NCBI GenBank assembly: GCA_014874475.1
Contig: JADBJJ010000023.1
Location: 62,001-126,000 of the forward strand
Reading direction: 5' to 3'
From: Chloroflexota bacterium
Lineage (GTDB): Bacteria > Chloroflexota > Anaerolineae > B4-G1 > DUEL01
DNA: 64,000 nucleotides
Shown here: piece by piece, positions 26,198-34,510 of the stretch
Position numbering within the stretch: position 1 is the first letter of the stretch
Layout: each line of letters starts with the position of its first letter
Position numbers and translations under genes: made by a program
Notes under the pieces: model-generated
Databases searched by the model: none
Told to the model about the DNA's origin: nothing
Seen by the model: only the letters and a program-made list of their open reading frames with translations

Positions 26198-26405
26198 CGT
26201 TTCCCTCCAAAGACATCGGTCCCAGGATTTTTTTGACTCCTTTCTCAAAACGGGAGCGGGGGAGCATCAATCGCCGCCCGCAGGTCAGGCAGCGGATGCC
26301 GATGTCGGACCCCACGCGGGTTACCACCCACTGATACCCGCCGCAGGGGTGGGGCTTCCGCATCTGGATAACATCGCCGATGTGAACTGGTAGCGGTGGT
26401 CGCAT
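26187..26405 (-). CDS. DUF951 family small zinc-ribbon protein
   Basis: A protein of 72 residues from [20 protein letters not shown], chosen by GAGGAT upstream of the ATG. Conserved DUF951 motifs: [34 protein letters not shown] and FEK. Four Cys-type ligands (HPCGG, CLTCG) suggest a metal-binding ribbon. Function unknown; it is often linked to translation or chromosome-related genes. It lies 7 nt after the CorC-type gene and overlaps the glycosyltransferase start by 11 nt. Confidence 0.9.
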   Translation of the reverse strand: MRPPLPVHIGDVIQMRKPHPCGGYQWVVTRVGSDIGIRCLTCGRRLMLPRSRFEKGVKKILGPMSLEGNDGS

Positions 26406-26412
26406 ACCATCC

Positions 26413-27753
26413 TCACCGCAGGGGCAGGCCCGCCCCAATGTTGGAGGACATCAGGCGGACCCGGGCGACCCGCCGGCCGTCCATCTCCTCCACCCGCAGC
26501 CGACACCCGTTCTCCAGAACAACCTCATCTCCGACCATCGGTACCCGGTCCAGCCGCCCCATCACCAGCCCACCGACGGTGGTGTAAAAGGGGTCGCTCA
26601 GGGCCAGGTTCAGCGCTTTGTTCGCCTCGTCTATAGTCATCAGCCCGTCCAGCAGGATGCTTCCGTCCGGTAGGTGCTGGACGTGGGGAGCAGAGGTCTC
26701 AAACAGGTCACCGATGTCCCCCACAATCTCCTCCAGCAAGTCCTCCAGCGTCACCAGGCCAGCAGTACCGCCGTACTCATCCACCAGGATGGCGATATGC
26801 TGGCGGGCGCGCCGGAAATGGGCCAGCAGGTCAGCGACGGAGACCGTCTCCGGCAGGAAGAGCGCTTCCCGCATCAGGGCGCGCGCAGTCAGATCGAAAC
26901 GGCAGGCCCGGATGGGCCGCAGGAGGTCCTTCAAGTAAACGATGCCGACAATATGGTCCAGGTCGTCCTCAAAGACCGGGAATTTGGTCAGCGCGGTCCG
27001 TTCAGCCAGGTCGGCCAGTTCCTCCAGAGTGGCGTCGGTGGAGACACAGACCATCTCGGTACGGGGAACCATCACTTCAGCGGCCCGGCTGGAGCGGAGG
27101 TCAAAGACAGCGCGCAGCATCTTCTCTTCTTCGGCTTGCAGGACTCCCTCCTCCTGGCTGGCCTCAATGAGCATCTTCAGTTCCTGGACGGAGTGGACTC
27201 GCTCATGCCCGCCGGCCGGGTGGACCCCCAGCAGCCGGAGCAAGCCGTTTCCGGCACCGTGCAGGGCCCAGATGGCAGGCCGGAAAATCTGGAAGATAAC
27301 CACCATCGGCCGGGCGACGAAGAGGGCGGTCCGCTCCGGATTCTGCAGGGCGATGGACTTGGGGGTCAGTTCGCCCGCGACCACGTGGAGGAAGGTGATG
27401 CAGATGAACGCAATGGCGACGGCAATGGAATGGGATGCAGTCCCGATCCAGGACTCGGGGAGGAATTGCAAAAGGGGGACAAAGAGGTGAGCCAAGGCCG
27501 GCTCCCCGATCCATCCCAGAGCCAGGCTGGCAATGGTGATACCCAGTTGGGTGGCCGCAATGAAACGGTCTGGGTCATCCAGGGCCCGCTGGACGATCGG
27601 AGCGGTGGGATGGCCCTGGGCGGCCAGTTCCGCCACCCGCGTCCGCCGGACGCTCACCAATCCAAATTCAGCCGCAACGAAGAAAGCATTCAGCAAGACA
27701 AAGAAGAGAACACCCAGCAACCCGGTGACAATAGAAGGCCAGAAACTGTTCAT
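26413..27753 (-). CDS. HlyC/CorC-family CNNM transporter-like protein
   Basis: A protein of 446 residues. N-terminal DUF21/CNNM transmembrane domain with four helices ([56 protein letters not shown]), then two CBS domains, [15 protein letters not shown] and [24 protein letters not shown], and a C-terminal CorC_HlyC domain from about residue 350. These proteins regulate or carry Mg2+/Co2+ efflux. The ATG overlaps the preceding peptidase stop by 4 nt (ATGA). It is the middle member of the operon starting at the phosphatase gene. Confidence 0.93.
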   Translation of the reverse strand: MNSFWPSIVTGLLGVLFFVLLNAFFVAAEFGLVSVRRTRVAELAAQGHPTAPIVQRALDDPDRFIAATQLGITIASLALGWIGEPALAHLFVPLLQFLPESWIGTASHSIAVAIAFICITFLHVVAGELTPKSIALQNPERTALFVARPMVVIFQIFRPAIWALHGAGNGLLRLLGVHPAGGHERVHSVQELKMLIEASQEEGVLQAEEEKMLRAVFDLRSSRAAEVMVPRTEMVCVSTDATLEELADLAERTALTKFPVFEDDLDHIVGIVYLKDLLRPIRACRFDLTARALMREALFLPETVSVADLLAHFRRARQHIAILVDEYGGTAGLVTLEDLLEEIVGDIGDLFETSAPHVQHLPDGSILLDGLMTIDEANKALNLALSDPFYTTVGGLVMGRLDRVPMVGDEVVLENGCRLRVEEMDGRRVARVRLMSSNIGAGLPLR

Positions 27754-29042
27754 CTACCGCTGCTTGCTCCGTATTTCGCATTCCGTGATCCGACCAGGAC
27801 AATGGGAAGCGCCAGGAGGAGGCTCAGGCCCCAGAGAGCCAGCCCGGAGGCGTTATCGGCAATCCACACCATCCATTTCCCCATCCCGCTCAGATCGGCC
27901 CGCCAGGCCCGCTCCAGTTGGTCCAGGGTGATGGAGAGGGCTCGTTGAACCCCGGCCTCGCAGTCGGCGCCGTCGGCATAAGCCAGGAGAAGGGCGCGGA
28001 TGCCGCTATCGCCGTACTGCTGCCGGATATAGCGGACCAGGCTCCCGCTCTCGGCGTAGGCCAGCAGTATCTCCGCTGGATCGGTAGAGAAGGGAGGGCA
28101 GAGATTCCGGAGGGGAATCAGGCGTCCTTCGTCCCGGGCCCGATCCAGCAGAGAATCCATATTGGGGTCAGGGCGGATTTCGTTGGCCACAGCCAGCCCT
28201 TCGCTCAGCCATGCCGGGACATAGAGGTATCCCTGCGGACCGGTCAGACGGTAGACCAGGAGATGGGTGAGTTCATGGGGAATCTCCCGCTCCATTTGAG
28301 CGATGTATCCACCGTCGTGGGGGACTGCGACCAGAACGACCCCGATCTCCGGGCGGGCCTGTCCGCCCATCCACTCCCGACCGGCCATCCGCAGCGCAGC
28401 CTGCAGGTCGGCCACCGACGGGTACAGAAAAATGTCCACTTTCTCCGGCGGCGGCACGTTCAGGGAACGGGAAATTCGTTCCAGGCTGGTGGCAGCAATA
28501 TCCAGCGCGGCCTGTATATACGGGGGGTCATCCACCGGGCTGTAGACGGTGATGGGGCCGGATGTCCGGCTGAACCAGTTCCATCTGTTGTCCTCGTAGC
28601 GGAAGGTGGAGACGGGGGTGGTCAGTTGATGGCCCGCCGCGTCCCGTACTTCCCACCACCACCGGACAATGCCAAAGGGAGGAAATGGGAAGAGGCGCAG
28701 GTCCCGGGTGAACGTCGCCTGAACCGAAGGTTCGGGGTCCACCAGGACAGGGGTAACTTCTACCCGCTCATAGCCTGCTGCCTGGATGTAGAGGTACAGC
28801 GCGGTAATGTCAGACGATGCAGTAGCCTGAATGGAGAAAACCGCCTGCTGACCGAAGGAATACGTGACAGTAGCCGCCTGAACGGTGATGGGCGTTTCCT
28901 GGTATGGCGCCGGGCCCGCAATGACCGCGGAGGGCAGGAACAGCAACAAGATAACAAGAAGCAGGATAGCGAGGGTCCAGATGACTCGGATTGGCAAAGC
29001 CCCCCGACTGGCTACTCCATACTTCTTACTCCTGATCTTCAT
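27750..29042 (-). CDS. Membrane-anchored peptidase MA-family (gluzincin) protein
   Basis: A protein of 430 residues. Start MKIRSKKYGVAS overlaps the HEAT-repeat gene stop; its Lys/Arg cluster precedes a signal or anchor helix VIWTLAILLLVILLLFL, and the mature part is extracellular. The zinc motif HELTH (residue about 250) with a downstream Glu in WLSEGLAVANE fits the gluzincin MA family. A second hydrophobic helix near the C-terminus (GLALWGLSLLLALPIVLVGS) anchors it again. Substrate unknown. The stop overlaps the next ATG by 4 nt, so it is coupled to the CorC-type gene. Confidence 0.8.
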   Translation of the reverse strand: MKIRSKKYGVASRGALPIRVIWTLAILLLVILLLFLPSAVIAGPAPYQETPITVQAATVTYSFGQQAVFSIQATASSDITALYLYIQAAGYERVEVTPVLVDPEPSVQATFTRDLRLFPFPPFGIVRWWWEVRDAAGHQLTTPVSTFRYEDNRWNWFSRTSGPITVYSPVDDPPYIQAALDIAATSLERISRSLNVPPPEKVDIFLYPSVADLQAALRMAGREWMGGQARPEIGVVLVAVPHDGGYIAQMEREIPHELTHLLVYRLTGPQGYLYVPAWLSEGLAVANEIRPDPNMDSLLDRARDEGRLIPLRNLCPPFSTDPAEILLAYAESGSLVRYIRQQYGDSGIRALLLAYADGADCEAGVQRALSITLDQLERAWRADLSGMGKWMVWIADNASGLALWGLSLLLALPIVLVGSRNAKYGASSGR

Positions 29043-30036
29043 CCCAATCCTCGTCCCAGTCCTCCTCGTCTTCATCTTCAAGGAAATCAAACAGGAGGAA
29101 CGCGCCCAGGTCGCCGTGGAGGAATTCCAGTTCTCGCAGAGCATCGCGGGCGGCGCCGCGGAGGGCTTCGTTATCGGAATGGCGATAGTGGTCCAGGGCT
29201 TGACGGGCCTCGTCGCCGCCGATCTGGCCCAGGGCCCAGATGGCGGCTTCCTGCACCTCGGCGTCTACGTCCTCTATCAGTTCCAGCAGGGTGGGCACCG
29301 CGTCGCTCAGTTCCAGTTCCCCGCAGGCCCGGGCGGCCTCGTAGCGCATCTGAGGGCTGGGGCTGTGGAGTTCCCGCATCACTTCGGCCGCCCAGCGGTC
29401 ATCGGCACTGCGGCCCATAGCGAAGACGGCACTGATGCGCATCCGCTCGTCGGGGTGATGGTAGGCCGCGCGGATTAGGTCGACGACGATGCTCTCGCCG
29501 GAATAGGCCAGGGATTCCAGCGCCCGCCGTCGGACTTCCAGGTCTTCCTTCTCGTTGGTACAGGCAGTCAGAAGGGCCTGGAAGGCCTGCTGGTAGGGAC
29601 GGGGGCGGATTTTGCCCAGTTCGCCGGAGAGCATAAAGCGGCCCAGGGAGGAAGCAGCAGCGGCCCGGACCTCCAATGCCGGGTCCTTCAGCAACAAATT
29701 GGCCAGTACCGGCACCAAGCGGATGTCCTCATTTTCCCAGAGGCCTTCCACAGCGGCCAGGCGCACCGCGGCATCCGGGTCCTCCAGCACCAGCCGGAAC
29801 ACCTCGTCAAAGTTCACCTCAAAGTCGCTCTCGGCGATTTCCACCATCATCTGGGCCACCTTCCGGCGGGTCACGACGGGCAGTTGGCCCCAGATGACCC
29901 AGACCTGCTCAGCCTCACTGCGCTCCAGATTGGAAAGACCGTAGATGGTCCGACGGTTGGTCTGGCCGGATTTCAACGATTCCAGAAACTCAGTCAGAGT
30001 GGGCGTCTTACTCTCCGAACGGGATGAACGAGCCAC
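29026..30036 (-). CDS. HEAT-repeat protein
   Basis: A protein of 336 residues starting at GTG (30036). It is built of alpha-alpha HEAT/PBS-type repeats from residue about 60 to 300: for example VFRLVLEDPDAAVRLAAVEGLWEN, LLKDPALEVRAAAASSLGRFM and LLELIEDVDAEVQEAAIWALGQIGG. Such solenoids act as scaffolds or partners of other proteins. The very acidic C-terminus, EDEDEEDWDEDWDEDQE, is striking and may bind basic proteins or metal. The N-terminal 55 residues form a separate, charged segment. It lies 4 nt downstream of a phosphatase gene. Confidence 0.88.
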   Translation of the reverse strand: MARSSRSESKTPTLTEFLESLKSGQTNRRTIYGLSNLERSEAEQVWVIWGQLPVVTRRKVAQMMVEIAESDFEVNFDEVFRLVLEDPDAAVRLAAVEGLWENEDIRLVPVLANLLLKDPALEVRAAAASSLGRFMLSGELGKIRPRPYQQAFQALLTACTNEKEDLEVRRRALESLAYSGESIVVDLIRAAYHHPDERMRISAVFAMGRSADDRWAAEVMRELHSPSPQMRYEAARACGELELSDAVPTLLELIEDVDAEVQEAAIWALGQIGGDEARQALDHYRHSDNEALRGAARDALRELEFLHGDLGAFLLFDFLEDEDEEDWDEDWDEDQE

Positions 30037-30040
30037 AGCC

Positions 30041-30502
30041 TCAGATTCCCTCCGAACAAATCGTCCTCACCAGACGCTTGAACCCCAGCGAGCGCATTGC
30101 CTGGGGGTTAGCCTCCAGCACCCGCTGGATGGCCTCCTCCGGGGTCAATCCCCGGTAGCAGGCCAGATACGCAGCCAGCACGGCCCCTGTCCGATCGTTG
30201 CCTTGGCGGCAATGGACCAGGGTTGGGCACCCGGCGGCGACTTCCTCGGCAATGAAGTCCACGACCGGGCGCATTCGTCGCGCCAATCGGCGCCGCAGGA
30301 CGGGAAGGAAGGCCAGCGCGCCATCCAGCGGCACATAGAGGTGACGGAACCCCGCGGCCCGGATGGGCTCCCCGTCCACCGACACCAGCGAGACGATGGT
30401 CTGGAACCCCATCTCCCGGAGTTCGGCCAGGTCCCACGGGACTATCTGGGGTCCGGGCCGACCGGCCAGGAGGCCGGGCAGAATCCAGTACAGAGTTTTC
30501 AT
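30041..30502 (-). CDS. Dual-specificity phosphatase-like protein
   Basis: A protein of 153 residues from MKTLYWILPGLLAGRPGP. The Cys-based phosphatase loop HCRQGNDRTG (CX5R) lies near residue 95, with FQTIVSLVSVDGE as the typical general-acid-side strand of small DSP/tyrosine-type enzymes. It would remove phosphate from Ser/Thr/Tyr or from lipid or polyphosphate substrates. No kinase is adjacent. A consensus promoter lies just upstream (30543-30571), making it the first gene of a six-gene operon. Confidence 0.85.
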   Translation of the reverse strand: MKTLYWILPGLLAGRPGPQIVPWDLAELREMGFQTIVSLVSVDGEPIRAAGFRHLYVPLDGALAFLPVLRRRLARRMRPVVDFIAEEVAAGCPTLVHCRQGNDRTGAVLAAYLACYRGLTPEEAIQRVLEANPQAMRSLGFKRLVRTICSEGI

Positions 30503-30542
30503 ACGGAACTTCTTGCCTGTGGCGGTAGAGTTTCCAAATACC

Positions 30543-30571
30543 AGTCTAACATTACTTGCGGGAGTTGTCAA
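30543..30571 (-). promoter_or_regulatory. Promoter of the phosphatase-HEAT-peptidase-CorC operon
   Basis: On the minus strand TTGACA (30566-30571), a 17-bp spacer and TAGACT (30543-30548), about 40 bp before the ATG at 30502. Confidence 0.65.
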
Positions 30572-30601
30572 ATAACGCGACTTTCAGCCTCTGCAGGCTC
30601 T

Positions 30602-32014
30602 CTACCGCTGGGCGCGGATCACGTAGTTCAGGTCGGCCGCGATAACAGCAGGGTCGGCCCACAGACGGGCCAGGACCGACTCTTCCTGCCCCACCGGCAC
30701 TCTCAGACGCCAGACCTGTACGCCGGAGCGGGCCTGGTAGAGCCGATCGCCGCCGAAGGCCAGCCCCCGCGCCCGGAAGAGATTCTCTGCCCGCACCCCA
30801 GCCCGTACCGTCACCAACAACTCTCCGGGCACCACCTCCGCTGCTGCTCCGCCCTTCTGCTCCTCAGTCGCTCCGCTCCGCTGCTCCGCTGCGCCCCACC
30901 CTCGCGCTCCCAGGCAGACCGGGTAATTTCCCTGTGCGCCGTCCCAAAGGGACTTAAAAGCATCTATCCGCCCGCAGCCGGAGTACATATCCCAGCCAGG
31001 ACTATCTAGGTCCTTCGCGTTATCCAGAATCGCTGAGGCGACCTGGTCGGGGGTGTAGGAAGGGAAATAGGCGTAGACCATCGCGGCCAGCCCGGCGACA
31101 AAGGGCGTGGCCATAGAGGTGCCCTGCATATAGCTGTATCCGCTGCCTGGCAGGGTGCTGTAGATTTCCGTACCCGGCGCGGCCACGCTGACGTGGTCGC
31201 CGTAATTGGAAAAGTAGGCCCGCGTATCGGATGACGTCGTCGCGGCCACCCCCAATACATGGTCGCAGTTGGCAGGGAAGACAGTTTGGTTCCCGCCGTC
31301 GTTCCCCGCCGCCGCCACCAGCAGGACGCCCCGGCTGTAGGCGTAGTTCACCGCGTCCTGGAGGGTAGAAGGACAAGCAGTGGCACCCCCCAGGCTCATA
31401 TTGATGACTTTCACGCCCTGGTCCGCGGCGTAGTGAATGGCCGGGATCAGTTGGGCTGTGCTTCCTCTGCCTTTATCGTCCAGCACCTTCAGCGGCAGGA
31501 TCGTCGCCTCCCAGCCCAGGCCGGCCACCCCCTGGCTGTTATTTGTCGCCGCCGCCGCGATGCCGGAGACGTGGGTGCCGTGGCCGTTGTCATCCATCGC
31601 GTTGAAGTCGCCGTTGATGTAGTCATAGTCTATGTCGGTGCGGACTTTGCCGGAGAGATCGGGATGGGCGTAGTCGGTGCCGGTATCCAGAACGGCGATG
31701 AGGACCCCCGCGCCCTTGGAGAGAGGCCAGGCTTCCGGCGACCGGATTTGGCTCAGACCCCATTGACGGCTGTAAAAGAGGTCATTGGGATAGACCGGCG
31801 GGGGCGGCGGAGCGCGGTAATTGCGCATGACCAGGGGAAGGTAGACGTAGGATTCGCTGGTAGGGTCGGGGTAGAAGTCCACCGGATACCACCGGGCCTG
31901 GCCCACAGAACCGCTGGCGGGCAACGGCCCAAAGGCCAGAGGGACGACCAGGAGAAACGTCAGGGCCGCGATGATGCCCACAACAAGTCGGATGACTTCT
32001 TTTTTCCGATATAT
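30602..32014 (-). CDS. Secreted S8 (subtilisin-like) serine protease with a probable non-ATG start
   Basis: A protein of about 470 residues if read from an ATA at 32014. The catalytic triad is complete: VLDTGTDYAHPDL (Asp), NGHGTHVSGIAAA (His), GTSMATPFVAGLAA (Ser). The ORF-track GTG at 31981 lacks a ribosome site and would cut off the basic signal n-region RKKEVIR. GGAGGT lies 6 nt before the ATA at 32012-32014. An alternative is the ATG at 32042, overlapping the previous stop (ATGA), joined by a 1-nt slip at an A6 run. The C-terminus has a second segment like an inhibitor_I9 or fervidolysin-type propeptide (VPGELLVTVRAGV). It follows two membrane-protein genes. Confidence 0.85.
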   Translation of the reverse strand: MYRKKEVIRLVVGIIAALTFLLVVPLAFGPLPASGSVGQARWYPVDFYPDPTSESYVYLPLVMRNYRAPPPPPVYPNDLFYSRQWGLSQIRSPEAWPLSKGAGVLIAVLDTGTDYAHPDLSGKVRTDIDYDYINGDFNAMDDNGHGTHVSGIAAAATNNSQGVAGLGWEATILPLKVLDDKGRGSTAQLIPAIHYAADQGVKVINMSLGGATACPSTLQDAVNYAYSRGVLLVAAAGNDGGNQTVFPANCDHVLGVAATTSSDTRAYFSNYGDHVSVAAPGTEIYSTLPGSGYSYMQGTSMATPFVAGLAAMVYAYFPSYTPDQVASAILDNAKDLDSPGWDMYSGCGRIDAFKSLWDGAQGNYPVCLGARGWGAAEQRSGATEEQKGGAAAEVVPGELLVTVRAGVRAENLFRARGLAFGGDRLYQARSGVQVWRLRVPVGQEESVLARLWADPAVIAADLNYVIRAQR

Positions 32015-32038
32015 GGGAACACCTCCGAAATGGATTTG

Positions 32039-32914
32039 TCATTGCCGGGCGATGCGGCTCTGGACGGCCACTGCGCCCCAGGCCACTCCGACCGCCGCCG
32101 CAAAGCCCAACACCTGACCAGGAAGCGTAGATGCAAAAAAGTTATCGGCCACACTGATGTAGCGAAACGCGGGCGGAGTGAACAGAAGGTGATGAACCAG
32201 CGGGATCAGGAGGTAACTCAGACAAAGTCCGCTGACCAGAAGGTGGGCCACCCGCCAGGTTGCCCCGTACCATCGGGCATAGACGCCCGCCAGGGTCAGG
32301 GTCCAGATGGCCCCGATCAGCGTCGCCGCGATGGCCACGCGGGCGTAGAAGACGGCCTTCCCACCCTGGGGAAGCCGCTCCAGCACCCGCAACAAGAGCA
32401 GGACTGGCACCAGGCCGGCCCCGGCGCCGATCAGCCAGAAGAATTGGCCGGGTCGCGCGGCGGCCATTCGGGCGGGCACCAGGGCCAGGAACAATCCACC
32501 CGCCGCCACCGCTGCGCAGACGGTCGCCAGCGGAAAGGGGAGCACGGGCCAGTTCAGATGAGTTGTCGTCCAGAGGACACCCGGAACGATCAGGGGGAGC
32601 GAAAGCAGCCAGACCTTCCAGCCCTCCGGCGGCACCCAGCGGCGCTCCCGGCTCCCCTGAATACGCCCCCAGAGCCCGGTCGCGCCAGTGTAAACGACTA
32701 GCACCACCCCGGCGGCCACCAGTCCGGACATCCAGTAGCGGCTGACGGTGCGAGGGTCAAACGGACCGGCCCCAAGGTGTCCATAAAGAAAAACCGTGTA
32801 GCGGTCGGCAATACCGAACCAGTAGTAGAAAAGGGCCAGGACGATGGACGAGACAGCCAACGAGTGGACAAGGACTCCTTTCCAGAAAGTAGGGCTCTCT
32901 TTCGGCCCGTTCAT
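32039..32914 (-). CDS. Hypothetical polytopic membrane protein
   Basis: A protein of 291 residues starting MNGPKESPTFWKGVLVHSLA; the ATG overlaps the preceding gene's TGA (ATGA). About seven hydrophobic helices, for example VLALFYYWFGIADRYTVFLYG, VAAGVVLVVYTGA and YLLIPLVHHLLF, suggest an integral membrane protein of the cytoplasmic membrane. I do not recognise a family. A DUF-type partner of the subtilase is possible because the three genes are contiguous (4-nt overlap, then 24 nt between this stop and the subtilase start). Confidence 0.7.
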   Translation of the reverse strand: MNGPKESPTFWKGVLVHSLAVSSIVLALFYYWFGIADRYTVFLYGHLGAGPFDPRTVSRYWMSGLVAAGVVLVVYTGATGLWGRIQGSRERRWVPPEGWKVWLLSLPLIVPGVLWTTTHLNWPVLPFPLATVCAAVAAGGLFLALVPARMAAARPGQFFWLIGAGAGLVPVLLLLRVLERLPQGGKAVFYARVAIAATLIGAIWTLTLAGVYARWYGATWRVAHLLVSGLCLSYLLIPLVHHLLFTPPAFRYISVADNFFASTLPGQVLGFAAAVGVAWGAVAVQSRIARQ

Positions 32915-33417
32915 CCCCCCTGCTCCGTTTCTATCCGGTCCGGCGAATACAGCGACGGCTCCGACTCCGCGACCGCACCGCCGGTTTTCCCCCAGATTTG
33001 GTAGCCGATAAGGCCTCCCACGGTGCCCAGCCCGGCTCCCAGCAGGATGTTCATCAGCGCACAGCAGCAGTTGCCGCCCAGCATATATGCCCAATATTGG
33101 GCAGGGGAGTAGTCCTCCAGAGGGAGGCCTAACTGTCGCGCCAGTTGAGCAGCCCGTTCCGGCCCCATAACGATACCGTTCAGAATCGCCCCGATCATCT
33201 CCCCCACCAGGCCACCAGCCATTGCGATGGCTCCAGCCTGGGCGCCTTTCAGCGCGCCGTCTCCACTGGTGCTGGGGCGCTCCCAGAACGCAGCCAGTAT
33301 CCCCACGCCCACTCCGATGAGCAGGGCCCCGCAGGGGTTGCAGCAGGGGGTGATAAGGGTCAGGATCAGAGCAACAACGAAACCGACGGCCGCTCCAATT
33401 CCTCCGGCCTTCAACAT
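32911..33417 (-). CDS. Small Gly/Cys-rich membrane protein
   Basis: A protein of 168 residues starting MLKAGGIGAAVGFVVALILT with GGGAGGTGATCT before the ATG. Four or five helices with many small residues (GGLVGEMIGAILNGI, LLGAGLGTVGGLIGYQI) resemble glycine-zipper membrane proteins. Unusual cysteine groups occur at LITPCCNPCGALL and LGGNCCCALMN, close to membrane faces, which could bind metal or be acylated. The family is not recognised. It heads the subtilase operon; a TATAAT lies at 33454-33459 on the minus strand. Confidence 0.7.
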   Translation of the reverse strand: MLKAGGIGAAVGFVVALILTLITPCCNPCGALLIGVGVGILAAFWERPSTSGDGALKGAQAGAIAMAGGLVGEMIGAILNGIVMGPERAAQLARQLGLPLEDYSPAQYWAYMLGGNCCCALMNILLGAGLGTVGGLIGYQIWGKTGGAVAESEPSLYSPDRIETEQGG

Positions 33418-33504
33418 AGATCACCTCCCTAATGTAGAACCTTTCGGTGAAGCATTATAGCACAACCCCTATGGGGGAAAAGAGGGAAACAGGAAGAGTG
33501 TCAC

Positions 33505-33533
33505 TTGACCAAACGGCCATTTTGGAGTATCCT
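33505..33533 (+). promoter_or_regulatory. Possible promoter of nfnAB
   Basis: TTGACC (33505-33510), a 17-bp spacer and TATCCT (33528-33533), about 108 bp before the nfnA start. Moderate match. Confidence 0.4.
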
Positions 33534-33640
33534 TGCATCCTGGCCGGTCGGAAAACTGCGAAATGTCGGGCCAAAGATATTTTTTGTGCCCCTGTGTCAT
33601 CTTCATGCCCTTTGTGGCAAATTTTTTGAGGAGGTTGGCA

Positions 33641-34510
33641 GTGTACCGGATTCTGGAAAAACAAGTCCTCAGCGACGTCACCAAACTGATGGTGGTGGAA
33701 GCCCCCCATGTGGCGCGAAAGGCGCTGGCCGGACAGTTCGTCATCGTCCGCATTGACGAGCACGGCGAACGCATCCCTCTGACCATCGCCGATTACGACC
33801 GGGAGGCCAACACCATTACCCTCATCTTCCAGGAGGTCGGCAAGTCCACCATGCACCTGGGCACCCTGAAGGTGGGCGACGCGCTGGCCACACTGGCAGG
33901 CCCCCTGGGCCACCCCACCGAAATCGCCAACTACGGGACGGTCGTCTGCGTGGGCGGCGGCGTGGGGATCGCCCCTATCTTCCCCATCACCCGTGCCCTG
34001 AAGGAGGCTGGCAACTATGTGATCTCCATCATCGGCGCCCGCACCCAGAGCCTCCTGTTCTGGGAAGACCGCATGCGCGCCGTCTCGGACGAACTGATCG
34101 TCTGCACCGACGACGGCTCCTACGGGCGCAAGGCGCTGGTGACCGAACCCCTGAAGGAACTGCTGGAGGCCCGGGGCAAAGAAATCGCCCGCGTCTGGGC
34201 CATCGGCCCCGCCATTATGATGAAATTCGTCTCGCTGACGACGAAGCCCTTCGGCATCCCCACCATCGTCAGCCTGAACACCATTATGATTGACGGGACG
34301 GGGATGTGCGGCGGCTGCCGGGTCCTGCTGGAAGAAGGCGCCCAGTTCGTCTGCGTGGACGGCCCCGAGTTTGACGGCCATAAGGTGGACTGGGACAATT
34401 TGCTGGCCCGCCTCTCCTTCTACCGGGAGGAGGAACGGCTGGCCGTGGAGCACTGGGAACACGAATGCCGGCTGGAAGGCGTACTGAAGGAACAGGAGAC
34501 GACCCGATGA
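33641..34510 (+). CDS. nfnA: NADH-dependent ferredoxin:NADP+ oxidoreductase, small (alpha) subunit
   Basis: A protein of 289 residues starting at GTG (33641), with GAGGAGG 6 nt upstream; the track start 36 codons earlier is in non-coding sequence. Ferredoxin-reductase-like FAD domain with VVEAPHVARKALAGQFVI, NAD site CVGGGVGIAPIFPITRAL and the C-terminal [2Fe-2S] motif MIDGTGMCGGCRVLLEE ... FVCVDGPEFDGH. NfnA and NfnB together interconvert NADPH with NADH and reduced ferredoxin by electron bifurcation, or act as a sulfide dehydrogenase. ATGA overlap with nfnB. Confidence 0.92.
   Translation: MYRILEKQVLSDVTKLMVVEAPHVARKALAGQFVIVRIDEHGERIPLTIADYDREANTITLIFQEVGKSTMHLGTLKVGDALATLAGPLGHPTEIANYGTVVCVGGGVGIAPIFPITRALKEAGNYVISIIGARTQSLLFWEDRMRAVSDELIVCTDDGSYGRKALVTEPLKELLEARGKEIARVWAIGPAIMMKFVSLTTKPFGIPTIVSLNTIMIDGTGMCGGCRVLLEEGAQFVCVDGPEFDGHKVDWDNLLARLSFYREEERLAVEHWEHECRLEGVLKEQETTR

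Noticed and set aside
27918-29420. 500-residue plus ORF
   Set aside because: Antisense to the MA-family peptidase and HEAT genes; composition is a shadow (Pro/Arg/Gly-rich, no domain).
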